Below, piece after piece: positions 1-10,956 of a DNA stretch of 12,953 nucleotides. The translations under genes and the position numbers were made by a program. This DNA is from a bacterium (GTDB lineage Bacteria > Verrucomicrobiota > Kiritimatiellia > UBA8416). Each line of letters starts with the position of its first letter. Position 1 is the first letter of the stretch. Below the pieces are notes generated by a model, which was not told the DNA's origin, made no database searches, and was given only the letters and a program-made list of their open reading frames with translations. Where the stretch lies: contig JAIFLS010000138.1 of assembly GCA_020048935.1 (NCBI GenBank), positions 1-12,953 of the forward strand. The letters run 5' to 3'.

Positions 1-51
1 GTCAGCTTCCCAAGCTGAACGTCGCGAGTTCGATCCTCGTCTCCTGCTCCA
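1..51 (+). tRNA. tRNA-Gly (anticodon CCC), 5' end cut off
   Basis: The visible part begins just before the anticodon arm. Stem TCAGC (2-6) pairs with GCTGA (14-18) around a seven-base loop TTCCCAA, which puts CCC at the anticodon (9-11). A five-base variable loop (19-23) follows, then T-stem GCGAG/CTCGT around TTCGATC (24-40), acceptor strand CTCCTGC (41-47), discriminator T (48) and an encoded CCA (49-51). Anticodon CCC and discriminator U both fit bacterial glycine tRNA reading GGG. The D arm and 5' acceptor strand lie outside the window. Confidence 0.9.
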
Positions 52-148
52 CTTTCTAACAGGCCCCGACCGCCATCTCGGCACCCCGTAGACGCGTTGC
101 AGGTCGTAAAAGATTCCACTTCCCGTTAAACCCGCGTTGCAAAATAAG

Positions 149-171
149 GGGGTCATCAATTCAGCGACCCC
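149..171. repeat. Stem-loop in the leader of the hybrid kinase gene
   Basis: Perfect 6-bp inverted repeat GGGGTC/GACCCC around an 11-base loop, with the outer complementary pair GCAA (139-142) and TTGC (173-176). It overlaps the direct CGTTGCA repeats. It could be an operator, an RNA structure or chance. Confidence 0.35.
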
Positions 172-326
172 GTTGCATTGGGGAATGCAGCAGAACCCGC
201 TCGGCATCCACGAGTGAGCATCAAACCACAAGATCCAGCACCGGTATACGGATACGGCGTCATCGGGTTTGCGCCCTTGAGCAGGTGCTGCCGCCTCCAG
301 CAGGGCGTATTGCGTTCCGAACAATC

Positions 327-353
327 TTGAAATTGGATGAGGTGTTCTATAGC
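327..353 (+). promoter_or_regulatory. Possible sigma-70-like promoter for the hybrid kinase
   Basis: TTGAAA (327-332) and TATAGC (348-353) resemble -35 and -10 boxes. The spacer is only 15 nt, shorter than usual, so this is a weak call. It would give a short leader carrying the GGAG at 376-379. Confidence 0.2.
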
Positions 354-386
354 ATGGTTTTTTTTCTGATGTCATGGAGCTGCCTT

Positions 387-5450
<5,064 letters not shown>

Positions 5451-5462
5451 CCGACTCGCGGG

Positions 5463-5614
5463 CTTTACCTATAACTTCAATTCATTTTAACGCCCCCACA
5501 ACCAACATCCACCGCCCAACAATCCAAGGAAAGGCTCCCAAACTTGGGCGTTGGATGTTGGGCGTTGGTTGTTGGATGTTCGATTCTATTCTTCTTCAGT
5601 TACCAATCTGTTTT
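5463..5614 (-). repeat. Interspersed 7-nt-arm hairpin element, copy 1
   Basis: This 152-bp element matches the reverse complement of 8727-8877. Its conserved tail is 5463-5495 (31 of 33 match copy 2), its core loop 5521-5545 (23 of 25 match) and its other end 5597-5614 (16 of 18 match). Between these lie arms of 7-nt units: CCAAC-type on the left, and GTTGGAT, GTTGGGC, GTTGGTT, GTTGGAT on the right. The arms are complementary, so the single strand folds into a long hairpin. It lies 12 nt after the hybrid kinase stop codon. No coding capacity is visible. Confidence 0.85.
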
Positions 5615-5685
5615 TGTTGTCGGGGGATTTTAGTCTGCTTGGAATCGCATTTTCCTGGCGTGTATTTGCAGGGCGATGAAATCCC

Positions 5686-5714
5686 TTGTCCTGTAAACCG
5701 GCTTTGGTTATCTT
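5686..5714 (+). promoter_or_regulatory. Possible sigma-70-like promoter before the stand-alone receiver
   Basis: TTGTCC (5686-5691) and TATCTT (5709-5714) are separated by exactly 17 nt, each matching 4 of 6 consensus bases. It lies 24 nt upstream of ATG 5739 and downstream of the repeat element. This fits a separate transcription unit for the three genes that follow. It is a motif match only. Confidence 0.3.
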
Positions 5715-5738
5715 AGCTAGACGAAGGGAATATACGTT

Positions 5739-6134
5739 ATGAAAGCACTGATTGCAGAAGATGATTTGACCAGCCGATTGCTGTTGCAGGAATTGCTCAA
5801 GGATTTCGGGACCGCGCATGTGGCGGTTCAGGGGTGGGAGGCCGTTGAGGCAGTCCGCCGCGCCCTGGAGGAGGAGGAACCCTACGAGCTGATCTGTCTG
5901 GATATCATGATGCCGGAAATGGATGGGCAGGAGGCCCTGAAGCAGATCCGGAAGCTTGAAAAGGAATTCGAGCTGCCGCTTGAGCAGGCCGCCAAAATCA
6001 TCATGACGACGGCATTGAGTGATATCAAGAACGTGTCCAAGGCATATTACAGTATCTGTGACGGTTATCTGACAAAACCAATACACAAGGCCGTTTTCCT
6101 TGCGGAAATACACCGGCTCGGTTTTGCCGATTGA
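5739..6134 (+). CDS. Stand-alone receiver (CheY-like) response regulator
   Basis: A 131-aa single receiver domain with no output domain. The usual residues are present: acidic pocket E7-D8-D9, phospho-acceptor D55 in CLDIMMPEMDG, T90/T91 after strand 4 and K113 in LTKP. AGGGA (5725-5729) lies 9 nt before ATG. Free receivers of this kind either act on a target protein by contact, as CheY does, or carry phosphate between an HPt and another regulator. Its place just after a kinase that ends in an HPt makes the second role plausible, but this is inference. The 11-residue run between helix 3 and strand 4 (KEFELPLEQAA) is somewhat long for a CheY. A 97-nt gap separates it from the next gene, which is probably co-transcribed. 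Confidence 0.93.
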   Translation: MKALIAEDDLTSRLLLQELLKDFGTAHVAVQGWEAVEAVRRALEEEEPYELICLDIMMPEMDGQEALKQIRKLEKEFELPLEQAAKIIMTTALSDIKNVSKAYYSICDGYLTKPIHKAVFLAEIHRLGFAD

Positions 6135-6231
6135 TGCCTGTTTCCAGGTTAGCCCCGGCCCGGGGGCGGCCCGGATGATGCAGGGTGAGACTTTTGAATG
6201 GAGCCAAAACAGTGAAGTTGCAGGTGAGATT

Positions 6232-6879
6232 ATGCGTATATTGGTTGCAGACGACGACCCGACAACCCGTTTCATGCTCGGGGCGGTTCTGACGAAAGCG
6301 GGCTACACGGTCCAGGAGGCCGTGGATGGCGCAGGGGCCTGGGACATTCTGCAAACGCCTGATGCCCCCCGCCTGGTCATTCTGGATTGGGTGATGCCCC
6401 GGATGGATGGGATCGATGTGTTGCGGCATACCCGGGCGGCACCCCTCGAACTGCAACCGTATATCCTCATGGTAACAGGCAAGACGGATAAACGGGAAAT
6501 TATTATCGGGCTGGATTCCGGTGCCAATGATTATGTGATGAAGCCGTTTGATTCGGATGAACTCCTGACACGGGTGGCGGTGGGGCGGCGCATGGTGGAC
6601 GTGCAGCAGAAATTGCTGGACAAGAACAACGAACTCTCGCAGGCGCTTTCCGAGATTCGGACGCTGCGCGGTATCATTCCCATCTGTGCCAGTTGCAAAA
6701 GCATACGCGATGACCAGGGATACTGGAATCAAGTCGAGGTTTATGTGCGGGACCATAGCGATGCCGAGTTCAGCCACGGTCTCTGCCCGGTATGCATGAA
6801 GAAGTATTATCCGGATGTGTATGACGATTACTGTCGCGAGCTGGGGGAAGCGAATGAATCGGGCGGTAAAGATTGCTGA
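6232..6879 (+). CDS. Response regulator with a C-terminal four-cysteine (putative metal-binding) tail
   Basis: The 215-aa protein has a receiver at about 1-120 (D7-D8-D9, phospho-acceptor D52 in LDWVMPRMDG, T82, K104), a short coiled-coil-like helix at about 121-146 (MVDVQQKLLDKNNELSQAL) and a tail with GIIPICASCKSIRDDQGYW and FSHGLCPVC. Cysteines 152, 155, 185 and 188 form two CxxC pairs that could hold one zinc ion. This tail recurs at the C-terminus of many receiver and PAS proteins, but I know of no proven function. There is no DNA-binding domain, so output is probably by protein contact. ATG 6232 is chosen because AGGTGA (6222-6227) precedes it and the receiver begins MRILVADDD. An upstream in-frame ATG at 6100 would add 44 unrelated residues and overlap the previous gene. 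Its last 26 nt overlap the next gene. Confidence 0.92.
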   Translation: MRILVADDDPTTRFMLGAVLTKAGYTVQEAVDGAGAWDILQTPDAPRLVILDWVMPRMDGIDVLRHTRAAPLELQPYILMVTGKTDKREIIIGLDSGANDYVMKPFDSDELLTRVAVGRRMVDVQQKLLDKNNELSQALSEIRTLRGIIPICASCKSIRDDQGYWNQVEVYVRDHSDAEFSHGLCPVCMKKYYPDVYDDYCRELGEANESGGKDC

Positions 6880-8527
6880 TGACGAGTCGTGGGTGGCGGG
6901 GAAGGCGCGTGTTCTCTGTGTTGATGATGAGCCTTCCGTGCGCAAGGTAGTGGCATTGAGCTTGCGGCATGATTATCAGGTGGAGGTTGTCGCCAGCGGG
7001 GAGGATGGACTTGCCGCGCTTGCGGACAGGGGACCGTTTGCGGCTGTGGTTTCCGATTTGTATATGCCGGGCATGGGGGGGGTGGCGTTTCTCGGGCATG
7101 TGCGGAAGCATGCGCCTGACACCATTTGCATACTCTTGACGGGGGCGAAGGATGTCGCTAGCGCTGCCGACGCCGTGAATGCGGGAGGGGTTTTCCGGTA
7201 CCTGACGAAGCCCTGTTCACCGGCCGAGATCCGTAAGGCCGTGGGGGCGGCGGTTGCACAGTATGACAACAACCGTGCAGAACGGTACCAGCAGATTGAT
7301 GCCTTGCTGAGCCGGACCCGTGAATTGATGACCAAAAACCGGCATCTCGAATGCCTGTATGAAATGTCCCGCGTGCTTGACCGGTTGGAACGGCATGACT
7401 GGCGGATATCCAATGCCCTGTTGCCGGTTTTCGCCAAAGCTGTTGATCGTCCATTCCCGCCCTGTGTTCATATTGCGATCGGCGATTGTATCGAGTCGAC
7501 GGATGGTAACGGAATGATTACCGAGGAGGTCTTTAAGATCACGTCTGGTGAACAGGTGCGTGGAGAGGTTCGGATCGGCCGGCTTGTCTGCCAGCCCGCG
7601 TTGCGATTGACGGCGGATGAACGCAGCCTGTTGAACGATCTGGCTGATCGACTGGCCTCGCATATCGGGGTGTTGGACGCCATGCAGATTGCGAGAGACC
7701 GGCAGCGGCAGTTAATGCAGGCCGATAAGCTGGCAGCACTGGGGGTGATGGTGGCGGGCGTGGCGCATGAGATCAACAACCCGGTCAACAACATCATGCT
7801 CAACACCAGCCTGTTGCGCGATGCGCTTGCCGATGTGATGCCCGTTCTGGAGTCGCATTTCAAACAACAGGGAGGGGGCCTGCTGGGGGGGTTGCCTTAT
7901 GATGAGATGAAGTCCCTGTTGCCTCGGATGCTTGATGACATGCTTGAAAGCTGCGAGCGGATCCGGTCCATTACGGGCGATCTGAGGGATGCCTCACCAG
8001 TGGATTACGAGAAGGTTCACGAGTCGATCCAAGCAAATGACGCCGTCAACCACGCGGTGCGGATGTGCGGTCATATGGATAGGCGTTTCCGGGAGCGGAT
8101 TGAACTATCGCTGGCGGCGGGGCTTCCTGATGTCGCCTGTAGCTCTCGCCGCCTGGAGCAGGTGCTGATTAACCTGCTGCAGAATGCCTGGCAAGCGCTG
8201 CAGGGGCTTGAGGCGCGAATCTTTGTGGAGACGGCCCTGTCGCATGAGAGCGAAACCGTGGTTATTGCCATTCGCGACGAGGGCCCTGGAATGCCGCCCG
8301 ACGTACTGGAGCGGATCAAGGATCCGTTCTTCACGACCCGCCGGGATAAGGGCGGGACCGGACTGGGTATTTTTATTGCGAATTCCATTGTCGAGGAGAT
8401 GGGCGGCAGCTTGTCCTTTGAAAGCACGGAAGGCAAGGGGACGCTTGCCTGCGTACGCTTGCCGGCAAATTCAATTCCAGGTCTCCAGCAGAACCAGAGG
8501 GTAATGGGTGAAGGTTCAAAGTTATAA
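6854..8527 (+). CDS. Receiver-histidine kinase (soluble hybrid with N-terminal receiver)
   Basis: A 557-aa cytosolic kinase with no TM segment. The receiver spans about 17-135 (D24-D25, phospho-acceptor D68 in VVSDLYMP, T96, K119 in LTKP). A helical stretch and a weak GAF-like region (about 165-275) come next, then the kinase core with H305 in VAHEINNP. About 45 residues are inserted between the two HisKA helices (including GGLLGGLPYDEMKSLLP), a known subtype of HEINNP kinases. The ATPase has N444, DEGPGM (475-480) and GGTGLGI (500-506). ATG 6854 has GGGGGAAG (6843-6850) upstream and lies inside the end of the previous gene, so the two are likely translationally coupled. The receiver probably gates the kinase, receiving phosphate from another relay member. 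The last residues (SKL, then TAA) are encoded by the AAGTTATA repeat motif, so the C-terminus was probably reset by a repeat insertion. Confidence 0.93.
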   Translation: MNRAVKIADDESWVAGKARVLCVDDEPSVRKVVALSLRHDYQVEVVASGEDGLAALADRGPFAAVVSDLYMPGMGGVAFLGHVRKHAPDTICILLTGAKDVASAADAVNAGGVFRYLTKPCSPAEIRKAVGAAVAQYDNNRAERYQQIDALLSRTRELMTKNRHLECLYEMSRVLDRLERHDWRISNALLPVFAKAVDRPFPPCVHIAIGDCIESTDGNGMITEEVFKITSGEQVRGEVRIGRLVCQPALRLTADERSLLNDLADRLASHIGVLDAMQIARDRQRQLMQADKLAALGVMVAGVAHEINNPVNNIMLNTSLLRDALADVMPVLESHFKQQGGGLLGGLPYDEMKSLLPRMLDDMLESCERIRSITGDLRDASPVDYEKVHESIQANDAVNHAVRMCGHMDRRFRERIELSLAAGLPDVACSSRRLEQVLINLLQNAWQALQGLEARIFVETALSHESETVVIAIRDEGPGMPPDVLERIKDPFFTTRRDKGGTGLGIFIANSIVEEMGGSLSFESTEGKGTLACVRLPANSIPGLQQNQRVMGEGSKL

Positions 8528-8572
8528 ACAAGCCGACCACCCGGGGCTCCGGGCGAAAATGAATGGGTAACT
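8521..8572 (+). repeat. Direct repeat head module, copy D1
   Basis: GTTATAAACAAGCC, CCACCCGGGG, GGGCGAAAA and GGTAACT occur in the same order and spacing as in 8694-8743. It contains a 5-bp GC hairpin CCCGG-GGCT-CCGGG (8540-8553) placed directly after the kinase stop. No T-run follows, so terminator function is doubtful. Confidence 0.75.
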
Positions 8573-8587
8573 TATCTGGATGGAAAT

Positions 8588-8671
8588 CGGTAAACGAGAA
8601 CGGCGACGAGAGCGGATTACGAGTAAAGGCATTCAATCGTTCAGCGTTCTCGTCGCCGTTCTCGTTCACCG
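8588..8671. repeat. Long hairpin with 6-nt-unit arms (AACGAG type)
   Basis: Arm 8588-8610 and arm 8649-8671 are reverse complements at 22 of 23 positions, with 18 bp unbroken (8593-8610 against 8649-8666). The arms are built of hexamers AACGAG, AACGGC and GACGAG. The 38-nt loop is unremarkable. There is no T-run beyond the second arm. Confidence 0.85.
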
Positions 8672-8693
8672 AAAAGTGAGACAAAAAGGCCAA

Positions 8694-8743
8694 GTTATAG
8701 GCAAGCCAGCCACCCGGGGGTGGGCGAAAACGAATTGGTAACT
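8694..8743 (+). repeat. Direct repeat head module, copy D2
   Basis: Second copy of the head seen at 8521-8572, beginning GTTATAGGCAAGCC and ending GAATTGGTAACT. Its internal hairpin is CCACC-CGGG-GGTGG (8710-8723). It sits at the same place as in D1 but has different bases on both arms. It overlaps the end of the 8727-8877 element. Confidence 0.75.
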
Positions 8744-8877
8744 GGGGAAAAATCGAAACGAACATCCAACAACCAACATCCAACAACCAACGCCCAAGTT
8801 GGGGAGCATTTCCTTGGATTGTTGGGCGTTGGATGTTGGATGTTGGGCGTTGAAATGAATTGAAGTTATAGGCAAAG
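8727..8877 (+). repeat. Interspersed 7-nt-arm hairpin element, copy 2
   Basis: This 151-bp element is a near-match to 5463-5614 in opposite orientation. Left arm units are CCAACAT, CCAACAA, CCAACAT, CCAACAA and CCAACGC (from about 8765). The core loop is 8796-8820. Right arm units are GTTGGGC, GTTGGAT, GTTGGAT and GTTGGGC (8821-8848). The tail (8845-8877) ends one base before the start codon of the next gene. Confidence 0.85.
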
Positions 8878-8878
8878 A

Positions 8879-10276
8879 ATGGATGTGATGACGACAGAGC
8901 ATGGTATCCTGGTGGTGGATGACGAGCCCGCTACGCTGAGGGCTTGTGACATCGCCTTGCGGTCGGGCGGGCTGGGGCCGGTTCACGTCTGTGATGATCC
9001 GCATGCGGCGTTGCGGCTGGTGCAGGAGCAGGCCTTCGCGCTGGTGTTGCTTGATCTTTCGATGCCCGGCCTCTCAGGGGAAGCCGTGCTTGAACGTCTA
9101 CGTCAGGATTTTCCGGAACTGCCGGTGATCATGATCACGGCCTACAACGACGCCGAAACCGCGATGCGCTGCATGCGGGCCGGGGCGTTCGATTACCTGG
9201 TAAAACCGCTGGACAAGGACCGGTTGCTGACGACCGTTCGGCGGGCACTGGAGGCGCGGGCGTTAACGGTCGAGAATCTGCGATTGAGAGACCAGTTGCT
9301 CGGGCAGGGTGATTTCGATGCAAAGGCGTTCCGTTCGATCGTGACGCAGGATGAAGGCATGCACGCGATCTTCCGGTATGCCAGCGCGATTGCCGCCAGT
9401 GCCGAACCGGTGCTGATCACCGGTGAGACCGGTGTCGGCAAGGATCTGATGGCCAAGGCCATTCACGCCTTGAGTGGGCGGAGCGGCCATTATGTGGCCT
9501 TGAATGCCGCTGGGTTGGAGGAACAGATGTTCAGCGATGTCCTGTTCGGTCACGCGAAAGGGGCTTTCACCGGTGCCGCCGGTTCCCGCGAAGGGTTGTT
9601 GCAGAAAGCCGCTGGAGGCACTATTTTCCTCGATGAGATCGGCGATGTGGCACTGCCGCTACAGAGTCGTCTGTTGCGGGTGATTGAAAGCGGCGAGTAT
9701 TATGCCGGCGGGTCGGACCGGCTGCTGCGCTCGGATGCGCGTGTGGTGGTGGCGACCAATCGCGATGTCAACGAGCTTTGCGCCAGCGGACGGATGCGGC
9801 GCGATCTATTCTACCGGCTGGATGTGCATCATATTCACCTCCCGCCCCTACGCGAGCGCGGCGGGGATATCGGCATGCTCGCCAACGCCTTTGCCGAAGC
9901 GGCGGCTGCCGCGCTCCAGCGCCCCGTGCCCGACGTGTCGCCGGAGGCCATCCGCGTGCTGCAGCAGCATGACTGGCCCGGTAATATCCGCGAGCTCAAG
10001 GCGGTCATCACGGATGCGGTCAGTACGGCCGGTAATTCGGTCTCGCCAGCGTGGTTGGCGAGCAAATTAAAGCTCCGGCATGCTCACGGTGATGACACGC
10101 CTGCGGCCAGCGGTGCCGGGGACGAAGCGATGAAGACGATTCGCGAGGCAACCGAGGCCCTGGTTCAGCGTGCCATGCGCCACTCAAATGGAAACCAGAG
10201 CCAGGCCGCAAGGCTGCTCGGCATCTCGCAGCCAGCCCTCTCGAAACGCCTCAAAGGTATGCCTAAAGTTATATAG
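8879..10276 (+). CDS. NtrC-family sigma-54-dependent response regulator
   Basis: A 465-aa transcriptional activator. The receiver (about 8-122) has D14-D15, phospho-acceptor D59 in LLDLSMPG, T87 and K109. The AAA+ domain (about 145-395) has Walker A GETGVGKD (182-189), the sigma-54 contact loop GAFTGA (228-233), Walker B IFLDE (249-253) and WPGNIREL (366-373). A Fis-type helix-turn-helix (about 425-460, NQSQAARLLGISQPALSKRL) binds DNA. All core motifs are intact, so it should hydrolyse ATP to open sigma-54 promoters when phosphorylated. ATG 8879 has only a weak AGGCAA upstream, and that sequence belongs to the repeat element. ATG 8888 is a less likely alternative. It is the only DNA-binding regulator in the window and the best candidate output of the kinases. 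Its targets are unknown. The stop codon lies in AAAGTTATATAG, a repeat-motif copy. Confidence 0.96.
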   Translation: MDVMTTEHGILVVDDEPATLRACDIALRSGGLGPVHVCDDPHAALRLVQEQAFALVLLDLSMPGLSGEAVLERLRQDFPELPVIMITAYNDAETAMRCMRAGAFDYLVKPLDKDRLLTTVRRALEARALTVENLRLRDQLLGQGDFDAKAFRSIVTQDEGMHAIFRYASAIAASAEPVLITGETGVGKDLMAKAIHALSGRSGHYVALNAAGLEEQMFSDVLFGHAKGAFTGAAGSREGLLQKAAGGTIFLDEIGDVALPLQSRLLRVIESGEYYAGGSDRLLRSDARVVVATNRDVNELCASGRMRRDLFYRLDVHHIHLPPLRERGGDIGMLANAFAEAAAAALQRPVPDVSPEAIRVLQQHDWPGNIRELKAVITDAVSTAGNSVSPAWLASKLKLRHAHGDDTPAASGAGDEAMKTIREATEALVQRAMRHSNGNQSQAARLLGISQPALSKRLKGMPKVI

Positions 10277-10297
10277 CAGGTTATGGGTTATAACTTT
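10265..10297. repeat. Inverted AAAGTTATA pair overlapping the regulator stop codon
   Basis: AAAGTTATA (10265-10273) and TATAACTTT (10289-10297) are perfect complements around 15 nt that include the TAG stop. The core is the same AAGTTATA found at the edges of the other repeats. The stem is AT-rich and the T-run only four bases, so it is a poor terminator candidate. Confidence 0.7.
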
Positions 10298-10495
10298 TGT
10301 TATGGCGCAGATTGGCTATAAATTGGCCATTTTGCCATAATTGGCTGCCAACGGACCTTTGCTCGGCTGGACAGGCAAGGGTCCCTGTCTGACTTTACCC
10401 CTCGCAATGGCAAGAGGTTCTGCGTTTGGCTCGCTTCTTGCTACATCAGTGGCGGCCCCATTTGTCGTGTAACCGTGAAACAGGGAATATCGCCA
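10277..10495. other. Gene-free spacer between the sigma-54 regulator and the second stand-alone receiver
   Basis: It holds three ATTGGC copies (10311, 10322, 10340), the first two 11 nt apart. It also holds two overlapping hairpins: GGACCTTTGC (10353-10362) with GCAAGGGTCC (10375-10384), and GACAGG (10370-10375) with CCTGTC (10384-10389). The two hairpins share bases and cannot form together. GCAAGA and TCTTGC further on (near 10410 and 10435) could pair too. I see no gene and no sigma-54 promoter with correct GG-to-GC spacing. Confidence 0.45.
10482..10486 (+). promoter_or_regulatory. Ribosome binding site that favours a TTG start
   Basis: AGGGA lies 9 nt before TTG 10496, the same spacing and flanking bases (AGGGAATAT) as before ATG 5739 of the other stand-alone receiver. 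No such site precedes GTG 10475. Confidence 0.55.
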
Positions 10496-10939
10496 TTGAT
10501 CAAGAAAAATAAACCGCTTTTTATCCTGGTGGCGGAGGATGATCCGCAGTCGCGGCTTTCACTGGATGTCACCCTGCGCCGGGCGGGGCATCGGACGCTG
10601 TTGGCGGCGAGTGGGGATACGCTGCTTGAGACCATTGAGCGGATGCCGCTCGATCAGTTGGTTCGGGTTGAGATGCTGGTGACGGATGTCAATATGCCCG
10701 GAATCAAGGGCGGGGAATTGATACGGGCCCTGGATGCGCGCGGGCTTTGCCTGCCGGTGGTTGTGATTTCGGCCTATGGTACAGCCACGTTGTCAAACGA
10801 GTTTTCTAAAAGAGGAGCGATCCGCTTTCTGCAAAAACCGTTTCGTCCCGATGAGTTGGTTGAGGCGGTTGAGCAAACGTATGCAAACGTATGCGGAATC
10901 TCTGGCGACGAGTGCCGCTTGAGGGATGCATCAAGGTAA
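10496..10939 (+). CDS. Stand-alone receiver response regulator (TTG start)
   Basis: A 147-aa single receiver domain. Key residues by the TTG-start numbering are E14-D15-D16, phospho-acceptor D64 in LVTDVNMPG, S92 in ISAYG (a Ser in place of the usual Thr) and K114 in LQKPF. No output domain follows, only a short polar tail. TTG 10496 is preferred because of AGGGA at 10482-10486. GTG 10475 would add seven residues with no ribosome binding site. The receiver proper begins at LFILVAEDD in either case. It lies 17 nt before cheW, so the two are probably one unit. That suggests a role in the chemosensory module, for example as a CheY-like partner or phosphate sink, although its sequence is closer to NtrC-type receivers (ISAYG, KPFRPDELVEAV). 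Confidence 0.9.
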   Translation: MIKKNKPLFILVAEDDPQSRLSLDVTLRRAGHRTLLAASGDTLLETIERMPLDQLVRVEMLVTDVNMPGIKGGELIRALDARGLCLPVVVISAYGTATLSNEFSKRGAIRFLQKPFRPDELVEAVEQTYANVCGISGDECRLRDASR

Positions 10940-10956
10940 CTAGTGAAAGGGTGCGT

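Larger units (their letters stand above)
52..386. other. Gene-free leader between tRNA-Gly and the large hybrid kinase
   Basis: No convincing gene is visible on either strand. The stretch holds three copies of CGTTGCA (95-101, 135-141, 171-177), the first two inside a longer CGCGTTGCA. It also holds a stem-loop with arms GGGGTC (149-154) and GACCCC (166-171), flanked by the further complementary pair GCAA/TTGC. There is no T-run after this stem, so it is not a classic intrinsic terminator for the tRNA. The repeated hexamers could be regulator sites, but nothing proves this. Confidence 0.5.
8528..8878. other. Repeat-filled intergenic block between the receiver-kinase and the sigma-54 regulator
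   Basis: This gene-free stretch of about 350 bp is almost entirely repeat. Head module D1 is followed by a 6-nt-unit hairpin (8588-8671), an AAGTTATA junction, head module D2, the 7-nt-unit hairpin element and a last AAGTTATA junction. The AAGTTATA starts are 8519, 8692 and 8863, that is 173 and 171 nt apart, so the block looks like two repeat units of near-equal length side by side. No promoter is obvious, so the sigma-54 regulator may be read through from upstream or from a promoter hidden in the repeats. Confidence 0.75.

Noticed and set aside
1..120. tRNA-Gly as a genomic-island attachment site
   Set aside because: No second copy of the tRNA 3' end and no integrase gene are visible in the window, and the gene content looks chromosomal.
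5451..5738. Intrinsic terminator after the hybrid kinase
   Set aside because: The heptad hairpin could stop transcription physically, but it lacks a GC-rich compact stem followed by a T-run.
8519..8877. CRISPR-like array
   Set aside because: Units are only two or three, are about 172 nt apart, are partly palindromic with short-period arms, and no cas gene is present.
8694..8877. Insertion sequence or remnant transposase
   Set aside because: No transposase frame or terminal inverted repeats were seen. The ends are direct AAGTTATAGGCAA repeats and the content is non-coding hairpin.
10277..10474. Sigma-54 promoter for self-regulation by the NtrC-type activator
   Set aside because: TGGC-rich stretches were checked for GG and GC ten bases apart. 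The candidates found have 7, 9, 11 or 16 bases between, so none fits.
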